Positions 1 through 10,649 are shown, numbered from the stretch's first letter. The stretch: 64,000 bases of DNA from Zizania palustris (GCA_019279435.1 JAAALK010000287.1:80975886-81039885), one strand, 5' to 3'. The notes: a model not told the origin generated them from the sequence alone. Made by a program: numbers and translations.

Positions 1-1440
1 GTCCCCCCACCTTAGACCCCCGAAGGAAATATTCTTCCTCGAACATACGAAGCCCCTCCAGTGACTCCGTCTATGCTTCGAATCGATGAAGCTCCTCCTC
101 CAGCTCCGACTGTACTTCGAGCTGACCTGTTCAGTTCTCAAGACACGGAAGCTCCTTTCGGAAGAAATGAAGATAGCCTTGGTGACATGGTGGCCAGATG
201 GAAAGTCTCCAAGCCGAAGTGACAAGATGGAGGTAAGAAGCTGCTGATAGGCTTCGGCCCCAAACTATCCCTATCATCCTGGAGGTGCCTCAAGACGATG
301 ACTCTCTTCTTTATCCCAAAGCCTTAGAGAATGCTTCCTTTGATAGCGAGTCTCCATTGCACCCTGATTTACAAAAGGTGCGCTTCGACCCCAAGTTGAA
401 AACTTCGAAGCTCTGTAAGTACTCCGGGGAAGAAGATCTAGGGGAGTTCTCTCATTCGTATGCTTTGGTGGTTGAAGCCAGCAGAGGGGTTTGAGATACC
501 ATGGCCAAGTGCTTCCCCCTTGCGCTTGAAGGAGTTGCTTTGCGTTGGTTCTGGTCTAGGAAGCCAGGATCAATTAAAACCTGGGAGCAGTTAAGGAAAA
601 AATTTATAAGTAACTTGCAAGGTACTTTTGTGCCCCCTATGTCTACGAGAAGTCTTTTTTAGGTGAAGCAGCTACCTAGAGAAACTTTGACGCAGTTCTT
701 TAAGCGCTTCGCTCTTACGAAGTCATAGATAAGAGGAATATCTGCATCATCCATCGTCGATGTAGCCCGAGAAGGAGTCACACATGCAGGCCTCCTTGAC
801 AAGCTCCACCGGAAAAAGATATACTCTGTGGCACAGTTAATGGCTTATTTTTGAAGAATATGCTAGGTCATAGGAAGGATGGCTCCGAAGAACAGCTTTG
901 ACTTCACCAATCATTCAGGAAGTCAAGCTCGAGTTGAAGACTTCAACACCTTCGCAAGGACCCAACTTCAACATCCAGCATGATAGGCATCGGGGGCAAA
1001 AACATCCTCGCTCCGAAGTCTTGAACATTGCTCCTTCTATGCAAAAATTTTCCCCCAGAAATCCTCAAGCTTCGGGAAACAAGGTCAGCGGCTGGAGGCC
1101 ACCAGGGAAACCAGCTGGCAAGGGCCAAGCCTTCTTCTAATGTGTTCATGGTGAAAATCAGAGCCAAGCTACCGATGCATGCAAGTCTATACTAGCTTTA
1201 AGAGGCGAGTACCTCGAGAGGAGTTCTGGTCGAGGCACTACTGACCGAGTCCCCGCCGAGGCACGTCTGAAGCCTATGCAGGCTGTCGTACGCGTAGACA
1301 ACTTCGACCCCACAAGACAACCTCCAGTGGCTAGTGTTATGCCACCCCTGAAGTAAGAATATGGCCAAGACCGAGGCAAAAGAGTGGTCCTTCCTAATTC
1401 CGGAGGAGGAACTGTTAGCAGCATGTCAAAGAGGCAACAA
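1..1440 (+). pseudogene. gag remnant of element A, copy 1
   Basis: The Tat capsid-like gag is recognised from GVALRWFW followed by WEQLRKKFISN at about 530-610, then a segment on forming capsid-domain helices (PRETLTQFFKRF). The N-terminal part is acidic and proline-rich and can be followed from about 60. Near 1130-1165 lies a degenerate zinc-knuckle-like CVHGENRSQATDAC. In-frame stops at about 659, 727, 853 and 1138 break it. The sequence from 490 onward is repeated in a second copy starting at 2413. Gag would package the element RNA; this copy cannot encode it. Confidence 0.75.
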
Positions 1441-1479
1441 TGAGAGTATGTTCGAGAAGTAGGTCATATTGGAACCTCT

Positions 1480-2412
1480 TTGTCGACAGCCGCAATGCCC
1501 GAGTGGTCCCATGTACCTATATCTTTTTCCACATATGATGCAGAAGGTATAAAATTCCCACATGCAAATTCCCTTGTCATCACTGTCGATATTGCAGGAA
1601 CAGAAGTTCAGAGAGTGCTGGTCGATGGTGGGAATTCAGTAGATATTATCTTTGTTCAAGCCTTCGATCAACTCTGCATCTCTAGGAAGCATCTCCTCCT
1701 CGCAGCTCGTCCCCTTCAAGGCTTCGCAGGACCTCCTCTTGATGCCCTCGGCCAAATAGGTCTTGAGGTTGCCTTCGGAGAGGGGCTCCTGGCAAGAACA
1801 GAGGAAGTAATTTTCGATGTTGTGGATGCCCCTTACGCTTATAATGTCATCTTCGGAAGCGGCATGTTAAATCAGTTCAGAGCTATGGCGCACCATAATT
1901 ATTTATGTATGAAGATGCCCACGCAAGCGGGAGTACTCACTGTCTTCGGTGATCAAGCCATTGCGCGAAGAGCAGAATATGGTCATGGCCCCCCTCTCGA
2001 CCCAAGACAAGTGAATAATGTGCAAGGAAATTCGGAGGATATCCCTACTTCAAGTGAATCTTCAAAGAAATCCTTCCTAAGGCCAAGTCCCGAAGGAGAA
2101 ATCATAACGAATATTATTGTGAAAGATGACAAAGACTATTCCTTTCAGTTCGACAAAGATTTGCCTTTGTAAATCGCTACTTCATTGGAAAAAGTAGTCG
2201 AAGAGAATTTGGATGTCTTTACTTGGTCTGATGAATACATTCCGGGAGTTAGTCGAGATATCATTGAGCACAGCTTGCTTGTAAAACCAAGAGTTCGGCC
2301 TGTTCGGTAGGGGCTTCGAAAGTTATCGGTAGAAAGAGAAAGTCTTGCTAAGGCAGAAGTAGAGAAATTATTGAAGGCTGGGATTATCAGGGAAGTAGCT
2401 CATACAGAGTGG
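1480..2412 (+). pseudogene. aspartic protease of element A, copy 1
   Basis: An open stretch of about 230 codons carries the retropepsin-like core: the active-site segment VDGGNSVDIIF (DGG in place of the usual DSG/DTG) near residues 48-58, then a hydrophobic strand region and the NVIFGSGMLNQF segment near residues 124-135, corresponding to the second-half ILG motif of gypsy proteases. It stops at 2170-2172, in the protease-RT linker. Linker sequence continues in frame with further stops to 2412, where the duplication junction jumps back to gag. It would have processed the Gag-Pol polyprotein. Confidence 0.75.
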
Positions 2413-3193
2413 TTTGAGATACCATGGCCAAGTGCTTCCCCCTCACGCTTGAAGGAGTTGCTTTGCGTTGGTTCTGGTCTATGAAGCCAGGATCAATTAA
2501 AACCTGGGAGCAGTTAAGGAAAAAATTTATAAGTAACTTGCAAGGTACTTTTGTGCCCCCTATGCCAACGGGAAGTCTTTGTCAGGTGAAGCAGCAACCT
2601 AGAGAAACTTTGACGCCGTTCTTTAAGCACTTCACTCATACGAAGTCACAGATAAGATGACTGTCTGCATCATCCGTCGTCGATGTAGCCCGAGAAGGAA
2701 TCACACATGAAGGCCTCCTTGACAAGCTCCACCAGAAAAAGATATCCTCTGTGGCACAGTTGATGGCTTATCTTGAAGAATATGTTAGGTCATAGGAAGG
2801 ATGGCTCCGAAGAACAGCTTCGACTTCACCAATCATCCAGGAAGTCAAGCTCGAGTTGAAGACTTCAACACCTTCGCAAGGACCCAACTTCAACATCAAG
2901 CATGATAGGCATCGGTGGCAAAAACATCCTCGCTCCGAAGTCTTGAACATTGCTCCTTCTCTGCAAAAATTTTCCCCCAGAAATCCTCAAGCTTCGGGAA
3001 ACAAGGTCAGCGGCTGGAGGCCACCAGGGAAGCCAGCTGGCAAGGGCCAAGCCTTCTTCTGTTGTGTTCATGGTGAAAACCGGAGCCAAGCTACCGATGC
3101 ATGCAAGTCTATACTAGCTTTAAGAGGCGAGCACCTCGAGAGGAGTTCTGGTCGAGGCCCTACTGACCGAGTCCCCACCGAGGCACGTCCGTA
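2413..3193 (+). pseudogene. gag remnant of element A, copy 2
   Basis: This is the second copy of the gag C-terminal half, from GVALRWFWSMKPGS (about 2454) through FSPRNPQASGNKVSG (about 2970) to the degenerate zinc-knuckle CVHGENRSQATDAC (about 3063-3105). It lacks the gag N-terminus because the duplication starts mid-gene. Some stops differ from copy 1, so part of the decay came after the duplication: position 3063 reads TGT here where copy 1 has TAA, and 2580 reads CAG where copy 1 has TAG. Confidence 0.75.
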
Positions 3194-3197
3194 GCCT

Positions 3198-4154
3198 ATG
3201 CAGGTTGTCGTATGCGTAGACAACTTCGACCCCACAAGACAACCTCTGGTGGCTAGTGTTATGCCACCCCTGAAGCAAGAAGATGGCCAAGACCGAGGCA
3301 AAAGAGTGGTCCTTCGTATTTCCGGAGGAGGAACTCTTAGCAACATGTCAAAGAGGCAACAGAGAGAGTATGTTCGAGAAGTAGGTCATATTGGAACCTC
3401 TTCGTCGATAGCCGCAATGCCCGAGTGGTCCCATGTACCTATATCTTTTTCCACATATGATGCAGGAGGTATAAAATTCGCACATGCAAATTCCCTTGTC
3501 ATCACTGTCGATATTGCAGGAACAGAAGTTCGGAGAGTGCTGGTCAATGGCGGGAATTCGGTAAATATTATCTTTGTTCAAGCCTTCGATCAACTCTGAA
3601 TCTCTAGGAAGCATCTCCTCCTCGCAGCTCGTCCCCTTCAAGGCTTCGTAGGACCTCCTCTTGATGCCCTCGGCCAAATAGGTCTTGAGGTTGCCTTCGG
3701 AGAGGGGCTCCTGGCAAGAACAGAGGAAGTAATTTTTGATGTTGTGGATGCCCCTTACGCTTATAATGTCATCTTTGGAAGCGGCATGTTAAATCAGTTC
3801 AGAGCTATGGCGCACCATAATTATTTATGTATGAAGATGCCCACGCAAGCGGGAGTACTCACTGTCTTCGGTGATCAAGCCACTGCGCGAAGAGCAGAAT
3901 ATGGTCATGGCCCCCCTCTCGACCCAAGACAAGTGAATAATGTGCAAGGAAACTCGGAGGATATCCCTACTTCAAGTGAATCTTCGAAGAAATCCTTCCT
4001 AAGGCCAAGTCCCGAAGGAGAAATCATAACAAATATTATTGTGAAAGATGACAAAGACTATTCCTTTCAGTTCGACAAAGATTTTACTTTGAGAATCGAA
4101 GAGAATTTGGATGTCTTTACTTGGTCTGATGAAGACATTCCGGGAGTTAGCTGA
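3198..4154 (+). pseudogene. aspartic protease of element A, copy 2
   Basis: This is the same protease domain as 1480-2172 but with the active-site aspartate changed: VNGGNSVNIIF here against VDGGNSVDIIF in copy 1, so both acidic residues of that segment are Asn. A stop at 3597-3599 (CTCTGAATC against CTCTGCATC in copy 1) splits it. The downstream half (3744-4154) runs into the RT linker after a 25-bp deletion that removes the copy 1 segment containing ATSLEKVV. The product would be inactive on two counts. Confidence 0.75.
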
Positions 4155-5435
4155 GATATCATTGAGCACAGCTTGCTTGTAAACCCAAGAGTTCGGCCTG
4201 TTCGATAGGGGCTTCGAAAGTTATCGGTAGAAAGAGAAAGTCTTGCTAAGGCAGAAGTAGAGAAATTATTGAAGGCTGGGATTATCAGGGAAGTAGCTCA
4301 TACAGAGTGGCTAGCTAACCCAGTTTTTGTCAAAAAGAAATCCTTCGGAAAGTGGCGCATGTGTATTGATTTTACATCTTTGAATAAAGCATCCCCATGT
4401 GACCCATACCCCATGCCCTGAATAGATCAATTAGTTGACTCCACTGCTGGTTCGGAGTTATTAAGCTTCCTCGACACGTATTCTAGTTATCATCAAATAT
4501 GGTTAAAGCGCGAAGATGAAACCAAAAGAAGATTCGTAACTCCTTTGGGAGTCTTCTGCTATGTAACAATGCCATTTGGCTTGAGAAATACCGGAGCAAC
4601 CTTTTCAAGATTAATTGCTAAGGCTCTAAGTCACCAAATAGGCCGCAATGTAGAAGCCTATATGGATGATATAGTCATAAAGAGTGCTTTAAATAACAAG
4701 CATAGCCTAGACCTAGCGAAAACATTTGAGAGCCTCCGAGCATGTGGAGTCCGCCTCAACCCCGAAAAATGTATCTTCGGGGCTCAAGCTGGAAAGTTGC
4801 TAGGGTATCTTGTTTCGAGTAGAGGAATCGAAGCTAGCCCTACTCAAATAATTGCATTGCAAAGAATGACTTTGCCGAAGAATTTTAAACAAGTATAGAA
4901 GCTTACTGGGTGCCTTACAGTACTCAGCAGATTTTTAGCAAGGTCCGCAGAACGAAGCCTTCCCATATTCAAAGCATTAAAAGGGTCCAAAGATTTTGCA
5001 TGGACACCAGAGTGCCAAAAGAGTTTTGATGATATTAAAAATTATCTCAGCAACCTCGCAACAGTCACTGTGCCCATGGCAGATGAAACACTTCTTCTTT
5101 ACCTCGCAGCTACCGGCTCCGCTGTCAGTGTAGTCCTTTTTAGAGAAGTTGATTTCAATGGGAAGTTGGTGCAGAATCCAGTATATTTTGTATCCGAAGC
5201 ATTATCTGGAGCAAAAACAAGATATTTTGAGCTTTAGAAGTTCACTTATGCTCTAATAATGGCTTCAAGGAAATTGCGACATTATTTTTTAGCGCACAAT
5301 ATAATTGTACCAACTTCTTATCCTTTGGGAGATATGCTCTGAAGTAAAGATTCTACGGGGAGAATTGGAAAATGGGTCGTCGAGCTAGCACCCTTCGGCA
5401 TCTCATTTGTAGTAAGGACAACAATCAAGTCACAA
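4155..5435 (+). pseudogene. reverse transcriptase and degenerate gypsy RNase H of element A
   Basis: Fragments in order are KKSFGKWRMCIDFTSLNKA (about 4336), MPFGLRNTGATFSR (about 4569) and the catalytic YMDDIVIKSAL (YMDD at 4659-4670), followed by thumb sequence LLGYLVSSRGIEASP. The gypsy-type RNase H that follows (about 5090-5340) lacks clear catalytic acids, as is usual in Tat elements. The stretch is broken by stops at about 4152, 4206, 4420, 4896 and 5235. Residues up- and downstream match element E closely, confirming the identity. Confidence 0.85.
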
Positions 5436-5945
5436 GTGGTGGCAGACTTCATAGCAGAATGGACTCCGTCTGCAATATGGGCTCCGGAAAAATCAAGCGA
5501 AGGAATTTGGATCATATACTTTGATGGAGCTTTTCAAGCATCCGGAGCAGGCATTGGAGCAGTGATAATTTCGCCTTCAGGGCAAAGAGTGATGTACTCT
5601 GCAAGGCTCAACTTTAAGTCCACCAATAATATAGCGGAGTACGAGGGAATTTTGTTAGGACTCCGAAAAGCGTGTGCTCTGGGTGCTACAAGAGTTGTTA
5701 TAAAAACAGATTCTCAAATTGTAGCAGGGCACATTGACAAAAGTTTTCAAGTTCATCATCCGCAGCTTGCAAAATATTTGGAAGAGATCCATAAGATCGA
5801 AGCAACATTCAAAGGGATTTCTATCTGAAGTATACCAAGAGCTGACAATGCACAAGCTGATACCCTAGCAAAAGCTGCAGCCGGAGCCGTGGATATTCCG
5901 GAAGGAGCCTTTTATGAAGAGCTTACTTCGCCTTCGGTACCACAA
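5436..5945 (+). pseudogene. archaeal-type RNase H (aRNH) of element A
   Basis: This second RNase H domain is diagnostic of the Tat lineage. The catalytic pattern is visible: Asp in IYFDGAFQASG, Glu in NNIAEYEGILLGL and Asp in VVIKTDSQIVAGH. The frame stays open for 130 codons (5436-5828) and is stopped at 5826-5828 within GISI*SIPRA, where element E reads through. This domain would remove RNA from the RNA-DNA hybrid during reverse transcription. Confidence 0.85.
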
Positions 5946-6676
5946 ATCCCTCCTGTGTAGGTTCTTTGCATTCCGAACACTGACTGGCACAGTTCGATCA
6001 TGGAATTATTACAAAGTGAAACAACCTTACCTGAAGGGCCACAGCTTTCAAGATTGCAGCTAAGAGTTCGGAATTATCTCGTTATCAACGGTATTCTTTA
6101 CAAGGCCTGAGTATGTTCCCCCCTACTCCGATGTATTTCTCAAGCCGAAGGCCAATAGATACTCCGAGAAATTCATGAAGGCATTTGTGGTAGCCATCTT
6201 GCCCCACGAGCTTTACCAGGAAAAACACTTCGACAGGGGCTTTATTGGCCTACAATAGTAGCTGATGCGGAGACCTTAGTCCGCACTTGCCAATGTTGTC
6301 AATGGATGGGAAGACGAAGTCATCGTCCGAGAACAACTCTTCAAGTTATTGCTCCAGTTTGGCCCATGGCCAGATGGGGAATGGATCTCATTGGCCCCTT
6401 CCCAGTAGCAAAAGGAAGTATGAAATTTGTAGTGGTAGCAATTCAATATTTTTCCAAGTAGGTCAAAGCAGAACCCCTCACAGCTATCACTTCAAATAAT
6501 GTACAAAAATTCTTTTGGAAGAATATTATATGCAGGTTCATAGTGCCTCGACAGCTCACAATCGACAATGGGACCCAATTTGACGTAGAACCCTTCAGGA
6601 AGTTCTGCGAAGACCTTGACATAGAAATGTGTTTTGCAGCCATGCATCATCCTCAGTCTAATGGAGCTGTCGAATG
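5946..6676 (+). pseudogene. integrase of element A, first copy
   Basis: The N-terminal linker and zinc-binding region (about 6165-6310, ending in CQCCQWMGRRSH-like sequence) precede the catalytic core with WGMDLIGPFP (first Asp) and TIDNGTQFDVEPF (second Asp, near 6565). The core ends at NGAVE followed by TGA at 6674-6676. Stops at 5959, 6108, 6252 and 6462 break the frame. The sequence then jumps back to the zinc-binding region, starting a second, different integrase copy. Confidence 0.8.
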
Positions 6677-7235
6677 AGGAGCCATCTAGCGCCCCGTGCT
6701 CTATCAAGAAAGTCACTTCGGCAGGGGCTCTATTGGCCAACAATTGTAAGAGATGCGGAAGAGTTAGTTCGAACCTGCCAAGGATGCTAGTGGATGGGTA
6801 GACGGAGCCACCATCCACCAACACCTCTTCAAATTATTGCCCCGGTATGGCCAATGGCATGATAGGGAATGGATCTCATCGGCCCTTTTCCAATGGCGAA
6901 AGGCAACTTGAAGTTTCAAGTGGTAGCAATCGAGTATTTTTATAAATGGGTTGAAGCTGAACCCCTAACTACTATCACTTCAAGAAATGTGCAAAAAATC
7001 ATTTGGCAAAATATCATATGCAGGTTTGGAGTGCCAAGGGAGTTAACTATGAATAAGCTAAACCCTTTAGAGAATTTTGCGAAGGACTAGACATCAAGTT
7101 ATGCTTCGCAGCCGTTCGCCACAATCAATCCAACGGAGCTGTCGAGCGAGCCAATGGAAATATTCTATGCGGTTTGAATCGCAGGATTGTCGGGTTGGCT
7201 AAGGGGCTGTGGACCGAGGAGCTCCCTAAGATACC
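6677..7235 (+). pseudogene. integrase of element A, second, divergent copy
   Basis: From GAGCCATCTAGCGCCCCGTG the sequence restarts at the integrase zinc-binding region and runs again through the core (MDLIGPFPMAKGNLKF at about 6869, then CRFGVPREL) to NGAVERANGN and KGLWTEELPKI at the break with element B. It is only about 75-80% similar to the first copy, far less than the gag-protease duplicates. The second-Asp region is frameshifted. This therefore looks like a join between two different Tat subfamilies rather than a recent duplication. Confidence 0.75.
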
Positions 7236-8239
7236 GTTGACCCCTCGCCTCGCCTAAGGTACTATCGTGACCGCCGTAGCATCCTCTTTCCATTTCTAGG
7301 CTTAGCTAGGACCGCCGTCGCTCACCGTGGCCCCTGGCCCGCTCGCCGTCATCGGAGAAGATGACCGGCACGGGTCGAGTACCCGTGCCGTGTCGGATTC
7401 AATCCCGACCGCACGATCGCGATCGAGTGGCGCTAGTTACTCCACGTGCGCGATCTAATCCGCACCGTCGGATCTGGTCAAAGCGGTACGTTTTAATCTC
7501 GCGCGTTCATTTCCATTTAAAACCCGCGCTCGATCTCGTGCGTCCACGTGGTACCCTTTCGCGCGTTTTAATCTCAGCCGTCCACGTCATTTTAACTCCC
7601 CCGCCTCGCCCGTGACCGCCCGATCGCGATCCAACGGTGGATCTTGATCCGGTGCACACGCACAGTGCGCAGGTGCACGGTGGTCTCGGCTCACCGTGGA
7701 CCGACGCCTAATTTTGGTTTAATTTAAATTCCAGAAATGCTTTTAAACTTCAAAAATTCAAATCTGGCACGTTTGAACTCTAAAAATTGTCATTTCAACT
7801 CCAGAAATTTTATAATTTTATTCTCTACACTTTAGTTCAATAAAAACAGTATGTTACCTTAGACTTTTTCATGTTTATTTAAAACAACATTCAAATACCC
7901 TTAGGGTAAAAATATAAATTTAATTATTTAAATTCCAGTGAAGCTTATATTTATTTATTTCCTGTTAATATGAACAAACCACTAAGTTTTCTATGGACCC
8001 TTCATTTTAAATTTATTAGAAAACTTAAAAATGAGAATAATCACTTTTAAACCCCTTTTTCAAAGGACAACACTTCATTTTAATTTCTTTTAAAATTGTT
8101 TATAAAATGAACTTCAGAACCTTAACAACTTGATTTATTTTTAAATCAAACCAACTTAGACCTATGTGCTTATTATGTGATGCTATATTGTTTGTTTGGA
8201 TGTTGTGTTTATTTTATTTTACTTTCTTTATATTGGAAA

Positions 8240-8306
8240 GACTACGATGCCGCCGAGGAGCCGGAATATTACCCGGAAGTTCCTCCCTCACCCTTCGCTG
8301 AACAAG
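8240..8306 (+). other. LTR-embedded coding-like segment a (B 5' LTR)
   Basis: A 67-bp segment reads D-Y-D-A-A-E-E-P-E-Y-Y-P-E-V-P-P-S-P-F-A then E-Q, and ends exactly at AAG|GCAAGT, the consensus of GC-AG type donor sites. It is the same length in the 3' LTR (17168-17234) and in the diverged LTR J (56112-56178). It lies just after the T-rich stretch at about 8205-8235 and a possible acceptor GGAAAG. No in-frame ATG lies inside it. Confidence 0.5.
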
Positions 8307-9359
8307 GCAAGTCACCAAACCAATCTTTTGAGCATGTTGAACCCATGTTTTATTAAACTATCGCTAAAACACATAGGTTATACATGCATTAGTCAAATGA
8401 AACCCCTACAATATATTTATTTAGGATCCCCCGACCTTGATGTGCAACCCAAGCCATGCTATCTCGCCTAGAATCCTTGTCACCTTATGATTAATGTTAT
8501 TAGCTAGTGTCCAATGTATTGACACGATCGCTATAGGATAAAAATGAGTCGTAGCAACTTGGTTCTACTATATGATCCCCGTTACTTCTTATCCTTGGAA
8601 TTCTGTTGGTGACGATTTATGGTTGTGAGTGTATGCATGGTGGGTTCCGGGTGCAAGCTAGGGCATTGGTCGGTAGCACCCAGGGCACTATAAGGACAGG
8701 TCTAAGGGATCCGTTGCAATGCACTTCCGTACTAACCACAAGTCTAATGGGTAAGTCCTAACTAAGGTATGGAGTGTTCCAAACCGAGGCCACCATTTGG
8801 AGATGGGTCAAGCAGCACCTGTGGGTGGCTTGTACCGTCGTGGCGCAAAAGGGGGTGCGACGTTAGACGGGATGTGGCCCGGCGCGCCGGCGAAACCTAG
8901 AGTGGGTGGTTATCGCTTAGAGCATTTCATGCTGAGGTTTTGGCACGAGTTCCCGTGGTATGGGTCATCTTGTTTGGGATGAGTGCGTGCCTTGTGGGTA
9001 CAGTAGTACATCTCTGATCAGAGTCTTAAATCTTTTCGAAAAGCCGAGCCCACTGTCAAGGGTGGGTTGCATGACATCCCACAGTTAGATTACTTTGAAT
9101 ATGTATGTGCATGATAGTTTGACATGTAAGGACTGTTGTGCGAGGAGGTAAAACGTACTCCTCGAGTTAGATGATGTTGTTGATGCTCATGTTTATTTTT
9201 CCACATGATTAAATTTGACTACACTAAATGCAATAACTGAAAATGTACTTTTCCGCAATGTTAGCCATTACCCTTCCTTGTCTATTATCCTGCATTATTA
9301 CTTGCATTTGCGGTGGCTTGTTGAGTACTTTTTGTACTCATACCCGTTGAACACCTCAG

Positions 9360-9418
9360 AGGATGCCTACTATGAAGACGGTCTGGAGTTGCGACCCAGT
9401 CAAGCGGAAAGATCTTGA
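9360..9418 (+). other. LTR-embedded coding-like segment b (B 5' LTR)
   Basis: After the acceptor-like CACCTCAG the frame reads E-D-A-Y-Y-E-D-G-L-E. In this copy the expected stop is TTG, so the frame runs on to 9416-9418. The 3' LTR and LTR J have TAG at that position, making read-through here a later change. The phase joins segment a (one base left over) in frame. Confidence 0.4.
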
Positions 9419-9603
9419 AGAAGGCATTCGTCATGCAATTTACTTTATTTTTATTTTTATTTAACTCTGATGTAATAAATATGGTCTGCGTACCATGGAT
9501 ACTGTCGTATGTAGGATTGTCGCATGATGAACCTCTTGTATTATTGTTTTTCTTATGAAATTCAATAATGTTCCGATTTCGGTAAATCGGGGCGCCACAA
9601 GAT

Positions 9604-9615
9604 GGTATCAGAGCC
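9604..9615 (+). other. Primer-binding site of element B
   Basis: TGGTATCAGAGC is complementary to the 3' end of plant initiator tRNA-Met. It begins 3 bp after the 5' LTR end (GCCACA), the normal position for priming minus-strand DNA synthesis. Confidence 0.95.
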
Positions 9616-9738
9616 GACTTGACTGTAGGAAGCCAAACATACCCGCCTAGACAATAGCTGCAGAAAATTATTTCTCGAAAACCAACTTTATAAACTTTGT
9701 CCCTCCCCTCACTGTTTCTTCAACAAGCTGTTTTGTAG

Positions 9739-10512
9739 ATGCCTGTCTACCAAGTCCACAGCTACTGCCGCCACTTTGAGGGCTTCGTCAGGGAGCTCCG
9801 GATGATGCTCACATTCCTCGGGTTCCTCTTCGAGCCTGAATTTCAAGGAGTGTACTTGGAGGAGTTTGCCGGACCCTGTGACGTCTCCCTCACCGTCCAT
9901 GGCTCCGGAGAGCATCTGCCGTCCTACACCACCACGCTTGGAGGCCCGACCTTCGACGTCGCGTGCCAACGAGTCGCCCTACAGGCTCTTATGGAGTTGA
10001 GGATGATCTACGACGATCGTCTTCAGAACTCGTCCTTCCAGCTTGTGCTAAAGCGCACTCCCGACGCCTACCATAGCATCTACCTCGGGGTTCACTCCGT
10101 GCGTGATCCGGTCATGGCCCACCAGTCGCGTCTTCTTCAGGCTATGGATGACCTCCATACAGAGGCGGTGCTCGACGCCGATGAGCACCATGAGGCGGTT
10201 GAGTTTCTTCATGAAGAGACGAAGAACTTGATCCAACAGAACGGTGAGCTGCAGCGGAAGATTATGCAGCTACAAAAGGACATCGCAGAGATGGTTCCCC
10301 TCCTCCCGAGGAAGAGGAAGCCCATCCGCGAGCCCGTCCCTCACCCCAAGCGGATCCCGCCACACCCCTCCAACGCCGGACCAACCACCAGTGCCCCTGC
10401 ACCGCGCCCCGGCCTCGTCTCCGACCCCCATCATCGAGAATTTTCTCGAGCCCACCATCCCTCGGGAGCCGCGTACTCGTGGTTCCGAGAGTACGGAGAC
10501 CGCGTACAATGA
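9739..10512 (+). CDS. Upstream ORF of element B (orf0-like), intact, 257 codons
   Basis: This is an uninterrupted frame between PBS and gag, starting at the first ATG after the PBS (MPVYQVHSYC). The N-terminal half is mixed and hydrophobic. Around residues 140-195 it is rich in heptad-like Glu/Leu/Gln (HEETKNLIQQNGELQRKIMQ), likely a coiled coil, followed by a basic PRKRKPIREP segment and a Pro/Ala/Ser-rich tail. No enzymatic motif is seen. Extra ORFs before gag are known from some rice gypsy elements (RIRE3/RIRE8 type); homology to those was not tested. It is the only intact frame of B, although gag and pol are riddled with stops. Function unknown. Confidence 0.65.
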   Translation: MPVYQVHSYCRHFEGFVRELRMMLTFLGFLFEPEFQGVYLEEFAGPCDVSLTVHGSGEHLPSYTTTLGGPTFDVACQRVALQALMELRMIYDDRLQNSSFQLVLKRTPDAYHSIYLGVHSVRDPVMAHQSRLLQAMDDLHTEAVLDADEHHEAVEFLHEETKNLIQQNGELQRKIMQLQKDIAEMVPLLPRKRKPIREPVPHPKRIPPHPSNAGPTTSAPAPRPGLVSDPHHREFSRAHHPSGAAYSWFREYGDRVQ

Positions 10513-10646
10513 GTTGTGTTGTACATAGAATAAGAGCTTGAGTGTAATGAACAATTTTACCACTTGGTTTATATGCATGAGCTTTATGAGCTGTTTTCTA
10601 TAATGGTATCATCATCATTTTTTACTTTATATCATGGTATATTCAG
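10504..10646 (+). other. Possible intron joining orf0 to gag in element B
   Basis: The sequence between CGC (10501-10503) and AAG-ATG of gag begins GTACAA and ends ATATTCAG. Removing it (143 bp) joins the orf0 frame to the gag frame without shift, skipping the orf0 stop at 10510-10512. The intervening sequence is T-rich and non-coding. This is an inference from splice-like ends and phase only. Confidence 0.3.
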
Positions 10647-10649
10647 AAG

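Larger units (their letters stand above)
490..4310 (+). repeat. 1.92-kb tandem duplication of gag-protease in element A
   Basis: The block 490-2412 is repeated head-to-tail at 2413-4310. The phrase around the ATG at 501 recurs at 2424 (offset 1923), and the phrase CATACAGAGTGG ends at 2412 in copy 1 and 4310 in copy 2 (offset 1898). The 25-bp difference is a small deletion in copy 2 near 4090. Copies look about 97% alike by eye. Copy 1 jumps back into gag at its junction, while copy 2 runs on into the reverse transcriptase, so copy 2 is the colinear one on its right side. Confidence 0.92.
1..7235 (+). mobile_element. Tat-lineage Ty3/gypsy element A, left part
   Basis: Degraded gag, protease, reverse transcriptase, archaeal-type RNase H and integrase follow one another on the plus strand, in Ty3/gypsy order. 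The second, archaeal-type RNase H before integrase is the hallmark of the Tat lineage. The 5' LTR lies before the window. The element is broken at 7235 inside integrase by element B and resumes at 18527. The closest relatives in the window are C and E, which share its integrase tail, 3' tandem repeats, antisense gene and LTR end. It is non-autonomous: every domain carries stops or frameshifts, and it contains two internal duplications. Confidence 0.92.
7236..9600 (+). repeat. 5' LTR of element B, first ~1.0 kb missing
   Basis: It matches 16166-18526 of the 3' LTR base for base apart from about 75 small differences. Its start corresponds to LTR position 1007, so the TGTAACACCCC terminus and the GC-rich promoter part are gone. 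The end GCCACA is followed by a 3-bp spacer and the PBS. It contains both LTR coding-like segments described separately, the second with its stop codon changed (TAG to TTG at 9389-9391). Without promoter sequence this copy could not start its own genomic RNA. Confidence 0.92.

Noticed and set aside
9604..9615. tRNA-like matches at the PBS sites (also 36892, 44907, 57500)
   Set aside because: Only the 11-12 bases complementary to the tRNA-Met end are present; no tRNA cloverleaf follows.
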